DNA from: Nitrospirota bacterium
GTDB taxonomy: Bacteria > Nitrospirota > 9FT-COMBO-42-15 > HDB-SIOI813
DNA length: 33,849 nt
Direction of reading: 5' to 3'
Assembly (NCBI GenBank): GCA_016217665.1
Contig: JACRHF010000006.1
Coordinates: 1 to 33,849 of the forward strand
Notes under the pieces: model-generated
The model's input: only the letters and a program-made list of their open reading frames with translations
The model's database searches: none
Told to the model about the DNA's origin: nothing
Program-made: the position numbers and the translations under genes
In this document: one piece after another, positions 1-8,421 of the stretch
Layout of the letters: the number at the start of each line of letters is the position of its first letter
How positions within the stretch are numbered: the stretch's first letter is position 1

Positions 1-1107
1 GCCGAGAGGGTTGCCAGGCAATTAGGTTTCAGCAGTGAGGAGACAAGCCTCCTTGTCTTCCTGGTCCGGGCCCACCTGAACATGTCACTGATCGCCTTCA
101 GGAGGGATTTATCAGAGGATAAGGTGATCCTCCTCTTCGCAAGAGAGGTGGCAAGGCCGGAGCTCTTGAAAAAACTGTTTGTGCTGACCTATGCAGATAT
201 CAGGGCCGTAGGACCTGATACGTGGAATGAATGGAAGGAGAATCTCCTGACAGATCTCTATTACAAGACCATGGAAGAGCTCTCCGGGACGAGGGCGATC
301 TATTCTGAAGAGGATATCATCTCAAGGATCAAGAAGGATATCGGAGAAAAGCTCTGCCTGATCTATCCCCCTGAATGGTTAGACGAACAGCTCCATTCTA
401 TGGAGCCGCGCTATCTCCTGATTACACCCCCGGAGAAGATCATGAATCATCTCCATATGGTCAATAAACTCAAAGAGGACAAAAAAGAGCAGGTTCTCGT
501 AGATGTCTCGACAGAAAAGGGGGTTATTGAATTCACGGTTTATACTTACGATAATATCATTCCAGGGCTGTTCTCAAAGATTGCAGGGGTGCTGGCCGCT
601 GCCGGTTATAATATCCTGGGGGCCCAGGTCTGTACCACCCAAAAGGGGATTGTCGTGGATACCTTCCAGGCACACGACCCGTATCCTGAGGGGGTTTCCT
701 CCCTGCTGCGTCAGGCCACGGTGAGGAAACACATCTGCGAGGCGCTCACGGGAGAGGCTACTGTAGAACATCTCTTTGAGAAATATGCCAATAAGCGACC
801 CAGGAAAAAGGCCATTCCCATCACAGCCCCTACCCAGATAGAGATCGACAACGAGTCCTCTGATGAATTTACCATCATGGACATCTTTGCGGCAGACAAA
901 CAGGGCCTCCTCTATGTCATTACGAAAACGATTCATGCCCTGGGCCTGTCTGTCTACTCATCGAAGATCGCAACTCATGTCGACCAGATCGTGGATGTCT
1001 TTTATATAAAAGAGCTCGCTGGAAACAAGGTGACCACCCCTGAGCGGATTGCCGAGATCAAGCAGCGGCTGCTGGATGCCATTGAAGAGTATTGGAAGGC
1101 GGGGTGA
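1..1107 (+). CDS. glnD: GlnD, bifunctional uridylyltransferase/uridylyl-removing enzyme (C-terminal part)
   Basis: The reading frame is open from base 1, so the gene begins before the window and only its last ~368 residues are present. GlnD senses glutamine and adds or removes UMP on PII proteins in nitrogen control. The first residues (LVRAHLNMSLIAFRRDL) match the end of the HD uridylyl-removing domain. They are followed by the typical KLFVLTYADIRAVGPDTW segment and two C-terminal ACT domains, around bases 530-690 (FSKIAGVLAAAGYNI) and 865-1020 (DKQGLLYVITKTIHALGL). The nucleotidyltransferase domain lies outside the window. The gene ends at TGA 1105-1107 with no terminator-like hairpin behind it. 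Family assignment is firm; activity of the missing N-terminal half cannot be judged. Confidence 0.95.
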   Translation, partial: AERVARQLGFSSEETSLLVFLVRAHLNMSLIAFRRDLSEDKVILLFAREVARPELLKKLFVLTYADIRAVGPDTWNEWKENLLTDLYYKTMEELSGTRAIYSEEDIISRIKKDIGEKLCLIYPPEWLDEQLHSMEPRYLLITPPEKIMNHLHMVNKLKEDKKEQVLVDVSTEKGVIEFTVYTYDNIIPGLFSKIAGVLAAAGYNILGAQVCTTQKGIVVDTFQAHDPYPEGVSSLLRQATVRKHICEALTGEATVEHLFEKYANKRPRKKAIPITAPTQIEIDNESSDEFTIMDIFAADKQGLLYVITKTIHALGLSVYSSKIATHVDQIVDVFYIKELAGNKVTTPERIAEIKQRLLDAIEEYWKAG

Positions 1108-1319
1108 GTCAGGAGATGCGGAACAGGAGGCATCGGAAGGTGTTTTAACAATATAGGCAAGGAATTAAGTGTGGTGTCCCCGGAATGTCCTTTCCGGCGC
1201 TTGCCTGGGTGGCAGACTCTGTGTCCATTTGTCGGCGTGCAATATCCGATTTGACAATCAGGCCCGGGGCGTTGCTGTCCTGGATCATTACTTGCTGACC
1301 CGCGCGCAGGCCTCGATAT
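1108..1319. other. non-coding gap between glnD and helicase remnant
   Basis: This 212-bp stretch follows the glnD stop. On the minus strand it lies downstream of the helicase remnant. A minus-strand frame different from the remnant's stays open to about base 1145 and gives a protein-like tail (GLIVKSDIARRQM), but I do not recognise it. It may be the far side of a deletion that fused two old genes. No promoter, RNA gene or terminator is evident. Confidence 0.4.
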
Positions 1320-1973
1320 GACCTCGCCGCTGAAGAAGGTGGCCGAAAGCTTGTGGGCCTCATCGCAGATGACAAGGTCCCACCGTCCGTCAGGAGACTG
1401 AAGCTTTTGCTGGACATTCTCGTCCCGTGAGAGTTTGTCGAGTCGAGCGATAACCAGATGGTTTTCCAGAAACCAATTTCCGGTACGCGCTGCCTCGAGT
1501 TTGTCGTTTGTGAGGATCTCGAAGGGGAGCTGAAAACGGCAGTAGAGTTCGTCCTGCCACTGCTCAGCCAGACTTCCTGGACAGACAACGAGACAGCGCT
1601 GCAAATCTCCCCGAACAATCAACTCTTTGATCAGTAAACCTGCCATGATCGTCTTGCCGGCGCCTGGTTCATCAGCCAGCAGGAAACGGAGCGGCTGCCT
1701 GGGGAGCATGGCCTCATAGACCGCGGTAATTTGATGGGGAAACGGTTCGACAAGGGAGGTGTGGACTGCAAGAATGGGATCGAAAAGGTGTGCAAGCCGT
1801 ATTCGGTGCGCCTCAGAGACAAGGCGGAAGAGGCTGCCATCCCCATCAAAACTCCAGGGTCGTGAGAAATCATTGTTATCATCGTGGATGGAGGGGTCCT
1901 GGGGGTTGATGAAGGTGAGAGGGGTAAAGGACCCCCTCCGTTTCCAACCGCTTTGGCGAGCAAAGAGTGACGT
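1320..1973 (-). pseudogene. SNF2/DEAD-type helicase remnant
   Basis: About 218 codons in one frame read like the start of the ATPase core of a large SNF2-related helicase, the kind found in DISARM-like and other defence or restriction loci. Visible pieces are the lead-in DGDGSLFRLVSEAHRIRLAH and EPFPHQITAVYEAM, Walker A in ADEPGAGKTIMAGLL, the segment CPGSLAEQWQDEL, EILTNDKLEAARTGNWF, and the Walker B/DEAH box VICDEAHKLSATFF. After SGEV near base 1320 the family-like sequence stops, where intact members continue for several hundred residues. At the 5' end the frame meets TGA at 1974-1976 with no good start. The piece is therefore truncated on both sides. It lies opposite to its neighbours, suggesting the leftover of an acquired gene. 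The exact family cannot be fixed from this fragment. Confidence 0.8.
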
Positions 1974-2098
1974 TCAGGACTGTTTTCCCATTTATTTCTG
2001 GTGAACCGTCATGCCCCTTCGGGGCACAAAGGAGCATGAAAATCCAGTATGTCGCTTACATAATCAAAATCCTGTTCCTTGGGCGTACAAAATAATTA
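1974..2098. other. intergenic spacer with short hairpin
   Basis: The spacer lies between the helicase remnant and the ATPase promoter. It contains a perfect 6-bp hairpin at 2012-2026 (TGCCCC-TTC-GGGGCA). No T-run follows on either strand, so it is not a standard terminator. The rest becomes strongly A+T-rich towards 2100. No gene is seen. Confidence 0.4.
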
Positions 2099-2127
2099 TT
2101 GTTATCACTAATCATAATTAGTATAAT
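2099..2127 (+). promoter_or_regulatory. sigma-70 promoter of AAA_14 ATPase gene
   Basis: TTGTTA at 2099-2104 and TATAAT at 2122-2127 are separated by exactly 17 bp. Transcription would begin near 2134, only ~12 nt before the first ATG. The direct repeat ACTAATCAT (2107-2115 and 2139-2147) brackets the -10 box and could be an operator. Confidence 0.65.
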
Positions 2128-2145
2128 TCAATAACTTTACTAATC

Positions 2146-3435
2146 ATGACATGGCATATGGAACGGGCCCTAATAACACAGAATAGACATTGGGATAATA
2201 AGCCTTATGAAAACCTGTTCAATCGGAATCTGGTTAATTCTATTTTAACCAAGATCAAATTGAAAGAGATACAGGTTTTATTGGGTGTAAGAAGGAGCGG
2301 CAAGTCAACTATCTTTAAGCTGCTCATAAACCATCTTTCCAAAAAGGCCGTACCGCAATCTATCCTCTATGTCAATCTGGATGACCCGCTATTTTCTGAG
2401 GTATGGAAGGACGCAAAGGAACTTTACAGGGTCATTGAGACCTCTGAAAAGATCACGAAGAAAAAAGTCAGGTACCTGTTTCTTGATGAAGTGCAAAATG
2501 TCAGGGGATGGGAAAAGTTCGTCAAGAGCGTGTACGATGCCGAACTTTTTGAGAAGATATTTATTACAGGCTCAAATTCATCCCTGTTAAATGGGGGCTA
2601 TGCCAGGCTATTGTCGGGCAGATATATTACAGATTATGTCTATCCCCTGTCATTTCATGAAATCCTGAAAACGAAAAACATCGTTACCTATAAGGATCTG
2701 GTGAGCAACAAACCTTGGGTGTTAAGTCTGCTGGATGAAATCTTATCCTTTGGTTCCTTTCCCGAGATCTATAAAATGGAGGATCCGGATTTAAAAAGGG
2801 AGGTGATCCTGAGCTATTATGATACGATCATTCTTAAAGACTGCGTTGCAATCCATGGAATCCGCGACATCAAGACTTTCAAGGAACTCTCTTTGTATCT
2901 TATTTCAAATATTGCATCTCTTTACTCTTATAATAGTCTTGCACGGGCAGTGAAGAGCAATGAGAACACCGTCAGAGAATTTGTAAACATCCTTGAAGAC
3001 AGCTTTCTGATCAGCGAGACAAGGCACTATTCTTATTCCCTCAAGACCCAGTCAAGGACTAAAAAGAAGGTCTATTGTATAGACAACAGTTTTATAAGTA
3101 ATGTTTCATTCAGATTTTCTGACAACAGGGGGAAACTTCTGGAGAATATGGTTTATGCAGAATTGGCAAAAAATGGTTACAGAGAGATATTTTACTTTCT
3201 TGATCAGAAGGAATGCGACTTTATCTTTAAGAAGGAGAAAGATCTCATAGCTCTTCAGGTAGCCTATGGAATCGATGCGTCAAATATTGACAGGGAAGTT
3301 CAGGGGATTCTTGCGGCCATGAATAAATTAAATATTAAGAAAGGATTTATTATAACATATGATACGGAGCAGAAGTTAGGCGAAAATATATTAATGGTTC
3401 CATTCTGGAAGCTTTACGAAGAGGTTTTAGTATAA
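2146..3435 (+). CDS. AAA_14/DUF4143 family ATPase
   Basis: This 429-aa protein has the standard layout of AAA_14 + DUF4143 ATPases: P-loop GVRRSGKST at residues 47-55, Walker B YLFLDEVQ at 110-117, sensor-like FITGSNSSLL around 139-148, and a C-terminal DUF4143 region (about 200-420) that usually carries a nuclease-like fold. Members are common in mobile or accessory DNA; their function is largely unknown. The gene looks more A+T-rich than its neighbours and sits next to a decayed helicase, which suggests transfer. ATG 2146 or ATG 2158 could be the start; neither has a Shine-Dalgarno site. The promoter just upstream would give a very short leader. It is probably transcribed alone, ending 41 bp before the next gene. 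Confidence 0.85.
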   Translation: MTWHMERALITQNRHWDNKPYENLFNRNLVNSILTKIKLKEIQVLLGVRRSGKSTIFKLLINHLSKKAVPQSILYVNLDDPLFSEVWKDAKELYRVIETSEKITKKKVRYLFLDEVQNVRGWEKFVKSVYDAELFEKIFITGSNSSLLNGGYARLLSGRYITDYVYPLSFHEILKTKNIVTYKDLVSNKPWVLSLLDEILSFGSFPEIYKMEDPDLKREVILSYYDTIILKDCVAIHGIRDIKTFKELSLYLISNIASLYSYNSLARAVKSNENTVREFVNILEDSFLISETRHYSYSLKTQSRTKKKVYCIDNSFISNVSFRFSDNRGKLLENMVYAELAKNGYREIFYFLDQKECDFIFKKEKDLIALQVAYGIDASNIDREVQGILAAMNKLNIKKGFIITYDTEQKLGENILMVPFWKLYEEVLV

Positions 3436-3476
3436 AGACATAAAAACAGACCGATGTTTTAAGGAGGTTTCAGGGC

Positions 3477-4493
3477 ATGATTTACTTCCTTGCACTGTTT
3501 ATGGGTCTCTCTCTTTTCTGGACGCCGGCCTCATTGGCCGGGTATAAGGATGTTGACACTAAGATCGCCGAACAGGAGATCTACAGTCACATCGTGAAAG
3601 AAGAGGCCCGGTTTACCTTCCGTCTGCAAAAGGGGGGATTTGAGAAAGGGATCGCACAGGGGATGTGGGATGCGGATGGCCATTTAACAGACCGCGCCAC
3701 TGCCTCGAAACTAAAGTCCTTAAAACGCGCCGGAACCAAAGACTTTTTGATCTCATCGCAGAATGCGGATATACGGTTTAAGATTACAGAGATTAAGGAG
3801 ATGAATCTGGGTGTGAAGTTTAAGCAGGTACAGTTTATGTGGCAGTATCAGTCAGAAGTGCCGTCTCTCTGGAAACGGTTCATCGTTAGCGGCGGCCAGG
3901 GATTTGCGGCTTTTGTTCCGGACAATGATGGGTGGCGTTATGACGGTATGGAACTAAGATACTCGGAAGAACCGTTCCCCCTCACCAGGGCGGAAATTGA
4001 CGAAGAGCAGAAAGAGATGCAGCAGATAGAGCTGGCAAGGGCTAAAGAGGAAGAGACAAAGCGCAGGTTACAGACAGAGCGCCAGAAAAGGATAGAAGAG
4101 TCGAAGAAGGCGGGCAAAAACTACGGGACATTTAATCTGGCAACCCGCGGGGGACAGGAAGGGTGTATCGTCTCAGATGCAGGGGTAACCTGCCAGAAGG
4201 ATGGGGATAGTGGGAAGCAATCCTATTCCATCCTGTTTGTGGATGTAAAGGATATCCGGAAGACCTCTTATCCGGGACCGGCCTCAAAACAATATTACGC
4301 GATAGAACTCACCCTGCGTGAAATAAAAAAGGCGCCTGCGGCAGGGATTGGCCAACAGGACTCTATGATCAGCTCCTGGAAAAATATCACTCAATGGATT
4401 TCTGAAAACAAGAATGAGATTGACAAGTTTTTTGATGTCCTGACTCAGGCCCACAGGGAGTGGCGAAAAAGGTTCAGCGATATTGCTGAATGA
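3477..4493 (+). CDS. exported coiled-coil protein of unknown function
   Basis: I do not recognise this 338-aa protein. Residues 1-21 form a signal peptide (MIYFLALFMGLSLFWTPASLA), so it is probably secreted or periplasmic. Residues ~22-165 are a globular region, ~172-218 a charged Lys/Glu/Gln-rich helix likely to form a coiled coil, and ~220-300 a second globular region with two cysteines (EGCIVSDAGVTC) that could form a disulfide. A strong AAGGAGG site at 3461-3467 lies 9 nt before ATG 3477, supporting this start. The ABC-2 permease gene follows after 18 bp on the same strand, so the two are likely co-transcribed and may act together at the envelope. Confidence 0.75.
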   Translation: MIYFLALFMGLSLFWTPASLAGYKDVDTKIAEQEIYSHIVKEEARFTFRLQKGGFEKGIAQGMWDADGHLTDRATASKLKSLKRAGTKDFLISSQNADIRFKITEIKEMNLGVKFKQVQFMWQYQSEVPSLWKRFIVSGGQGFAAFVPDNDGWRYDGMELRYSEEPFPLTRAEIDEEQKEMQQIELARAKEEETKRRLQTERQKRIEESKKAGKNYGTFNLATRGGQEGCIVSDAGVTCQKDGDSGKQSYSILFVDVKDIRKTSYPGPASKQYYAIELTLREIKKAPAAGIGQQDSMISSWKNITQWISENKNEIDKFFDVLTQAHREWRKRFSDIAE

Positions 4494-4511
4494 AACAGTC
4501 CAGATAACAAC

Positions 4512-5633
4512 ATGACCCGTTTATTTGCAGTGGTTGAAAGGGATCTGCGCCGGTTTTTAAGGAATCCGGTCGTGGTACTCTCCAGTGTGCTGATGCCCCT
4601 CCTGTATCTTTTAATCCTGGGAAACTCCTTTCAGGGGGAGTTAAAAAATCTCTCCTTAGTCATCGTAAACTTAGACAATGGACCCTATGCCTCCCGTACG
4701 GTGGAACTTCTCCATGCCATTGAAGAGGGCGCGGGTACCATCCGCATATTTAAGGAGACCGATCAGGGCAAGGCCTTAGCAGGGGTAAAGGAGGGGAGAT
4801 ATAAGGGGGCCCTGATACTCCCGCAGGATTTCAGCCGGAAGATGACACGGGGACAAGGGGGAGATATGGGTCTTTTCCTCGACAATACAGAGATCATTTC
4901 TGCCAGGACATTGAGGGCCATCATCATCTCTGCCATGGCCAGTATAGAATCTGAGTTTATTCCTGTCAGGGAAAGGAACGACCGGGTCATTGTCAGGGAT
5001 ATCGAGCTGTATAAAAGGGTGGATTATGATCAGACACTGATCCCCGGTGTCATCATCATGGCCATCTTTCTCGGTGCCATGACTACAGGGGCGTTCAACA
5101 CGGTCATGGATAAATTCCTGGGGATTGATGAAAGCTACCTCCTGACCCCTCTTTCCAAGACGGATATTGTCTTAGGGCTTGTCCTCAGCGGTGTTATCAT
5201 CACCACCATTATTGCACTCCTGGTCCTGTTTCTGGCCACCCTCATCTCCGGGATTTATATCTGGAACATCCTTTCTCTTTATGCCCTGCTCTCTGCTGTC
5301 CTGATTATCATCCTGTCCACACTGGGACTGATCGGGATGATGTTTGTGATCCTGGGACGGGCGAACCATCCGAGGATCGTCGGGGTGTTAGGCGGCTTTT
5401 TAAATGTCATCTTCTTCTTTCCAAGCGGCGCTATTTACCCTGTTGAAAGTTTCCCGGGCTGGCTGAAGACCTTTGCGAAGGTAAACCCCGAGAGATACTC
5501 TGTCCATGCCCTCCGAACGATCCTTTTTAAAGGAGAGGGTCTCAGGGGCATCGAGGGGGATATCCTCTTTTTAGCCATCTTTGCCGGCGTGACACTCTCT
5601 ATTGCCACCTTTTCTTATAGACGGGAGTTATAG
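4512..5633 (+). CDS. ABC-2 type transporter permease
   Basis: The 373-aa sequence has the ABC-2 permease layout: one N-terminal membrane helix (residues ~20-38), a long extracytoplasmic loop (~40-165), then about five helices from ~175 to the C-terminus, including LIPGVIIMAIFLGAMTTGAF, a long hydrophobic block at ~218-285, and FFFPSGAIYPVESFPGWL near 302-320. Such permeases export drugs, lipids or polysaccharides with a separate ATPase. No ATP-binding subunit is encoded anywhere in the window, so the partner must lie elsewhere or the protein works differently. The apbE gene starts 3 bp after the stop, with the ribosome site (TAGGAG) overlapping the stop codon, so translation is coupled. Confidence 0.88.
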   Translation: MTRLFAVVERDLRRFLRNPVVVLSSVLMPLLYLLILGNSFQGELKNLSLVIVNLDNGPYASRTVELLHAIEEGAGTIRIFKETDQGKALAGVKEGRYKGALILPQDFSRKMTRGQGGDMGLFLDNTEIISARTLRAIIISAMASIESEFIPVRERNDRVIVRDIELYKRVDYDQTLIPGVIIMAIFLGAMTTGAFNTVMDKFLGIDESYLLTPLSKTDIVLGLVLSGVIITTIIALLVLFLATLISGIYIWNILSLYALLSAVLIIILSTLGLIGMMFVILGRANHPRIVGVLGGFLNVIFFFPSGAIYPVESFPGWLKTFAKVNPERYSVHALRTILFKGEGLRGIEGDILFLAIFAGVTLSIATFSYRREL

Positions 5634-5636
5634 GAG

Positions 5637-6662
5637 ATGCGTTTTTCAAAATCTTTGCCTCTCCTCTTGCTGATCATCATGCTCGCCCATGCCTGTACCC
5701 CATCGGTTCATATCTATAAGAGATCGCAGGTGCTCATGGGGACTGTCGTGGAGATTACGGTCGTGGCACGGAATGAAGAAAGGGCGGAAGAGGCCATGAC
5801 TGCCGCATTTAAAGAGATCCGGCGGCTTGAAGAAATCATGAGCACTTACATCCCTTCCTCCGATATATCCAGGGTCAATGCCGCTGCAGGGCTTTCTCCG
5901 GTAAAGGTACACAAAGACCTGATCCTTGTTGTCAAAAAGGCGCTCGAATTCGCTCACCTGTCCGGAGGGGCGTTTAATATAGCCCTCGGACCAGCCATAG
6001 ACCTGTGGAATGTGACAGAGTCAGACAGGGTCCCGTCTGATCAGGAGTTAGAGGCCATACGGCCTTTGACAGACCTGAAAAATATCGTGGTGGACGATAC
6101 CGCGGACACCCTTTTTCTCAAGGAGAAGGGGATGAAGATCAATCTGGGGGGAATCGGGAAGGGGTTAGCCGCTGATTATGCCTATAATGTCTTGCTAAAA
6201 CACGGAATCAGATCGGGTATCGTTGCCGTTGCAGGAGACCTGAGGGTCTTTGGCAAAAGGCCGGATGGGAGTACCTGGAATATCGGGATCAGGCACCCAC
6301 GGAAAAAAGAGGGAGTCATGGCCCAGGTACGTTTTTCAGATGATATGGCAGATATGGCGATCTCCACCTCAGGAGATTATGAGCGCTTCTTTATGAAGAA
6401 TGGCGTCCGGTATCATCATGTCCTCTCTCCCGATACACTGCGCCCAAGCCGGGGGAACCAGAGTGTCTCTGTCATCGCAAAGGATTCGACGACAGCGGAT
6501 GCCATTTCCACGGCGATTTTTGCAATGGACCCTGAAAAGGGGTTTAAGCTCCTGGAATCCCTGCCTGAGGTGGAGGGGATTATCATGGGGGATGATGGCC
6601 ATATCGGCCTCTCTCCCGGTCTTAAAGGACATCCAAAGGTTGCCGTAGAAATTATCCCTTAA
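5637..6662 (+). CDS. apbE: FAD:protein FMN transferase, ApbE lipoprotein
   Basis: ApbE attaches FMN covalently to Thr/Ser of extracytoplasmic flavoproteins such as RnfG/NqrC and related electron-transport subunits. The 341-aa product starts with a lipoprotein signal (hydrophobic stretch ending LAHAC, Cys20). It contains the family motifs VLMGTVVEITV, SGGAFNIALGPAIDLW, KINLGGIGKGLAADYA (flavin-binding GGIGKG) and the C-terminal DSTTADAISTAIFAM, so it looks complete and active. It is translationally coupled to the upstream permease gene. No obvious substrate flavoprotein is encoded nearby. An extended -10 box for the next gene lies just after its stop. Confidence 0.95.
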   Translation: MRFSKSLPLLLLIIMLAHACTPSVHIYKRSQVLMGTVVEITVVARNEERAEEAMTAAFKEIRRLEEIMSTYIPSSDISRVNAAAGLSPVKVHKDLILVVKKALEFAHLSGGAFNIALGPAIDLWNVTESDRVPSDQELEAIRPLTDLKNIVVDDTADTLFLKEKGMKINLGGIGKGLAADYAYNVLLKHGIRSGIVAVAGDLRVFGKRPDGSTWNIGIRHPRKKEGVMAQVRFSDDMADMAISTSGDYERFFMKNGVRYHHVLSPDTLRPSRGNQSVSVIAKDSTTADAISTAIFAMDPEKGFKLLESLPEVEGIIMGDDGHIGLSPGLKGHPKVAVEIIP

Positions 6663-6666
6663 TCTG

Positions 6667-6675
6667 TGCTATAAT
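6667..6675 (+). promoter_or_regulatory. extended -10 promoter of TPR gene
   Basis: TG-C-TATAAT (TG at 6667-6668, hexamer 6670-6675) is a perfect extended -10 element. No good -35 lies 17 bp upstream. Only 12 nt (TCCGTCCTTACA, no Shine-Dalgarno) separate the hexamer from ATG 6688, so the mRNA would start about 5 nt before the start codon. Confidence 0.6.
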
Positions 6676-6687
6676 TCCGTCCTTACA

Positions 6688-8421
6688 ATGAACGGCTCTG
6701 TAGAAAAACGACTTAAAGAAATAGATTCCGCCATAAACCGGGGTGAATACAAAAAGGCCTCTTCCCATCTTCAGCAGATTGCCTCGGATAGGCAAGGTGA
6801 GAAAGACGTCTTGTCAGAGATCACCCTCCTGTCGGGAAAAATAGCAGACACCCGGAGCGAATATCCTGTTGCCTTAGACCTCTACAATCAGGCCCTTAAA
6901 GAGGCCATCTCAGCGGGGTATGATATCGGGCATGGAAAGTCCCTGCGAAGGATAGGCGCTGTTTACTCCAAAAAGGGGAAATATACCGAGGCCTTCAAAT
7001 GCTTCGGGGATGCCTTGACTATTTTTAAGAAAAAGGCGTACCGGCTGGAAGAGGGGTGCGTGTACAACAACGTGGGTACTATCCATGCGATACAAGGAAA
7101 GGCTGATGAGGCCATGGCCCTTTTTAAAAAGGCCTTACAGATCCACAAGGGAATAGGTGAAAGGCTGGAGGTAGGACATGACTATAACAGCTTTGGCATT
7201 CTCTATAAGTTCCAGGGAGATTACAAAAAGGCGATGGAGTATTATCAAAAGGCCTTAGAGATCTATCAGGAGGAGCAATACCGGCTTGGAGAGGGGACCA
7301 TCTGTGCCAACATCGGGAATGTCCTGAGTAAAAGGGGGGATTACGCAACCGCCCTGGAATACCACAAAAAGGCGCTCTCCACTCACCGGCGGCTTCACAA
7401 TCGTATATGGGAGGGGAATGACTATACCAATATCGGGAATATCTATAATATCCAGTCGGATTATAAGAATGCAATACGTTATTATGAAAAGGCCCTGCGT
7501 ATTCATGCAAGCCTCGGTCACAGGCTGGGTGAGGGGAATGACTACGCCAATATTGGAACGATCTATGCTGAGATGAACCGGTACGATAAGGCATTGGAGT
7601 ACTTTCAAAAGGCCCTAAACATCCACCGGGCCCTGAAAAACCGCCTGGGTGAAGGGAGCGACTACTCCAATATCGGGAATATTTACGGTCATAAGGGAAT
7701 GTACCGGAAGGCCCTGGAATTTCATCACAAATCTCTGAAGATCCACGAAGAGTTGAATAGCCTTATAGGCATCGGGAGTGTTTATACAAACATCGGAAAC
7801 ACGTATTGTCATCAGGGGGATTATGAAAAGGCCCTGGAATCTCATCAAAAGGCGCGCCGCATCCAGCATGGCGTTGGAAATAAACTTGGCGAGGGAAATG
7901 CATTTGCAAATATAGGAAATATTTACAGCAGCAAGGGGGAGTTTGAAACGGCATTAAAACACCAGGAACTGGCCCTCGATATATTTAAGGGGATTGGGAA
8001 CAAATCAGGCTCTCAAACAGCCCTTGCCAATATCCAGGCCAGTCTTGGAAATATCTACAACAACCGCGGTGAGTATAAAAAGGCCCTTGATTTCCTTTTC
8101 AACTCCTTAGAGATTCACAAGAGGATAGAAAACAAGCTGGGGATAGGGAATGCCTGTGCACAGATAGGAACCGTCTATAGTAATCAGGGAGATTACAAGC
8201 GGGGACTGCAGTTTCTTGTCAGGGCGCTCGCCCTCCATACAAAACTCGGCATCCGGAAGGGTATGGAGTTAGACTACCTGAGTATCGGAAACATTTATAT
8301 AAAATGTGGTGAATACAAGAAGGCATTAGAGTTTAATAAAAAGGCCTTCAAACTCCATTCATCGGGGACAATTCATATCCATCAAAAACAAAATGGGCCA
8401 AAGGGGAGAAATAGAAGATAA
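6688..8421 (+). CDS. TPR-repeat protein with 40-residue repeats
   Basis: The 577-aa protein is almost entirely TPR scaffold: about 13-14 tandem units spaced 40 residues apart instead of the usual 34, each of the form GEGN-YANIGNIY...GDY-KALEYYQKALEIH. This 40-residue form is the type seen in LGN/Pins (GPSM2) and related bacterial TPR_12 proteins, which bind peptides in their groove. One late unit (SGSQTALANIQASLGNIY, around residues 442-459) carries a 4-residue insertion. No signal peptide or membrane helix is seen, so it is probably cytoplasmic. The first ~30 residues and the last ~20 (basic, KQNGPKGRNRR) lie outside the repeats. The stop overlaps the ATG of the DHH gene (TAATG). The start follows an extended -10 box with no ribosome site. 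Confidence 0.88.
   Translation: MNGSVEKRLKEIDSAINRGEYKKASSHLQQIASDRQGEKDVLSEITLLSGKIADTRSEYPVALDLYNQALKEAISAGYDIGHGKSLRRIGAVYSKKGKYTEAFKCFGDALTIFKKKAYRLEEGCVYNNVGTIHAIQGKADEAMALFKKALQIHKGIGERLEVGHDYNSFGILYKFQGDYKKAMEYYQKALEIYQEEQYRLGEGTICANIGNVLSKRGDYATALEYHKKALSTHRRLHNRIWEGNDYTNIGNIYNIQSDYKNAIRYYEKALRIHASLGHRLGEGNDYANIGTIYAEMNRYDKALEYFQKALNIHRALKNRLGEGSDYSNIGNIYGHKGMYRKALEFHHKSLKIHEELNSLIGIGSVYTNIGNTYCHQGDYEKALESHQKARRIQHGVGNKLGEGNAFANIGNIYSSKGEFETALKHQELALDIFKGIGNKSGSQTALANIQASLGNIYNNRGEYKKALDFLFNSLEIHKRIENKLGIGNACAQIGTVYSNQGDYKRGLQFLVRALALHTKLGIRKGMELDYLSIGNIYIKCGEYKKALEFNKKAFKLHSSGTIHIHQKQNGPKGRNRR

Noticed and set aside
1145-1618. Minus-strand open frame of 157 codons overlapping the helicase remnant
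   Set aside because: It is out of frame with the helicase homology over most of its length and has no recognisable domain. Only its last ~55 codons look protein-like, so it is treated as debris.
2012-2026. TGCCCC-TTC-GGGGCA hairpin as a terminator
   Set aside because: The stem is short and no T-run follows on either strand; it is too weak to call.
7000-8360. 120-bp DNA periodicity as a tandem or CRISPR-like repeat
   Set aside because: It reflects the 40-residue TPR units. The copies are divergent at DNA level and fully coding; there are no spacers.
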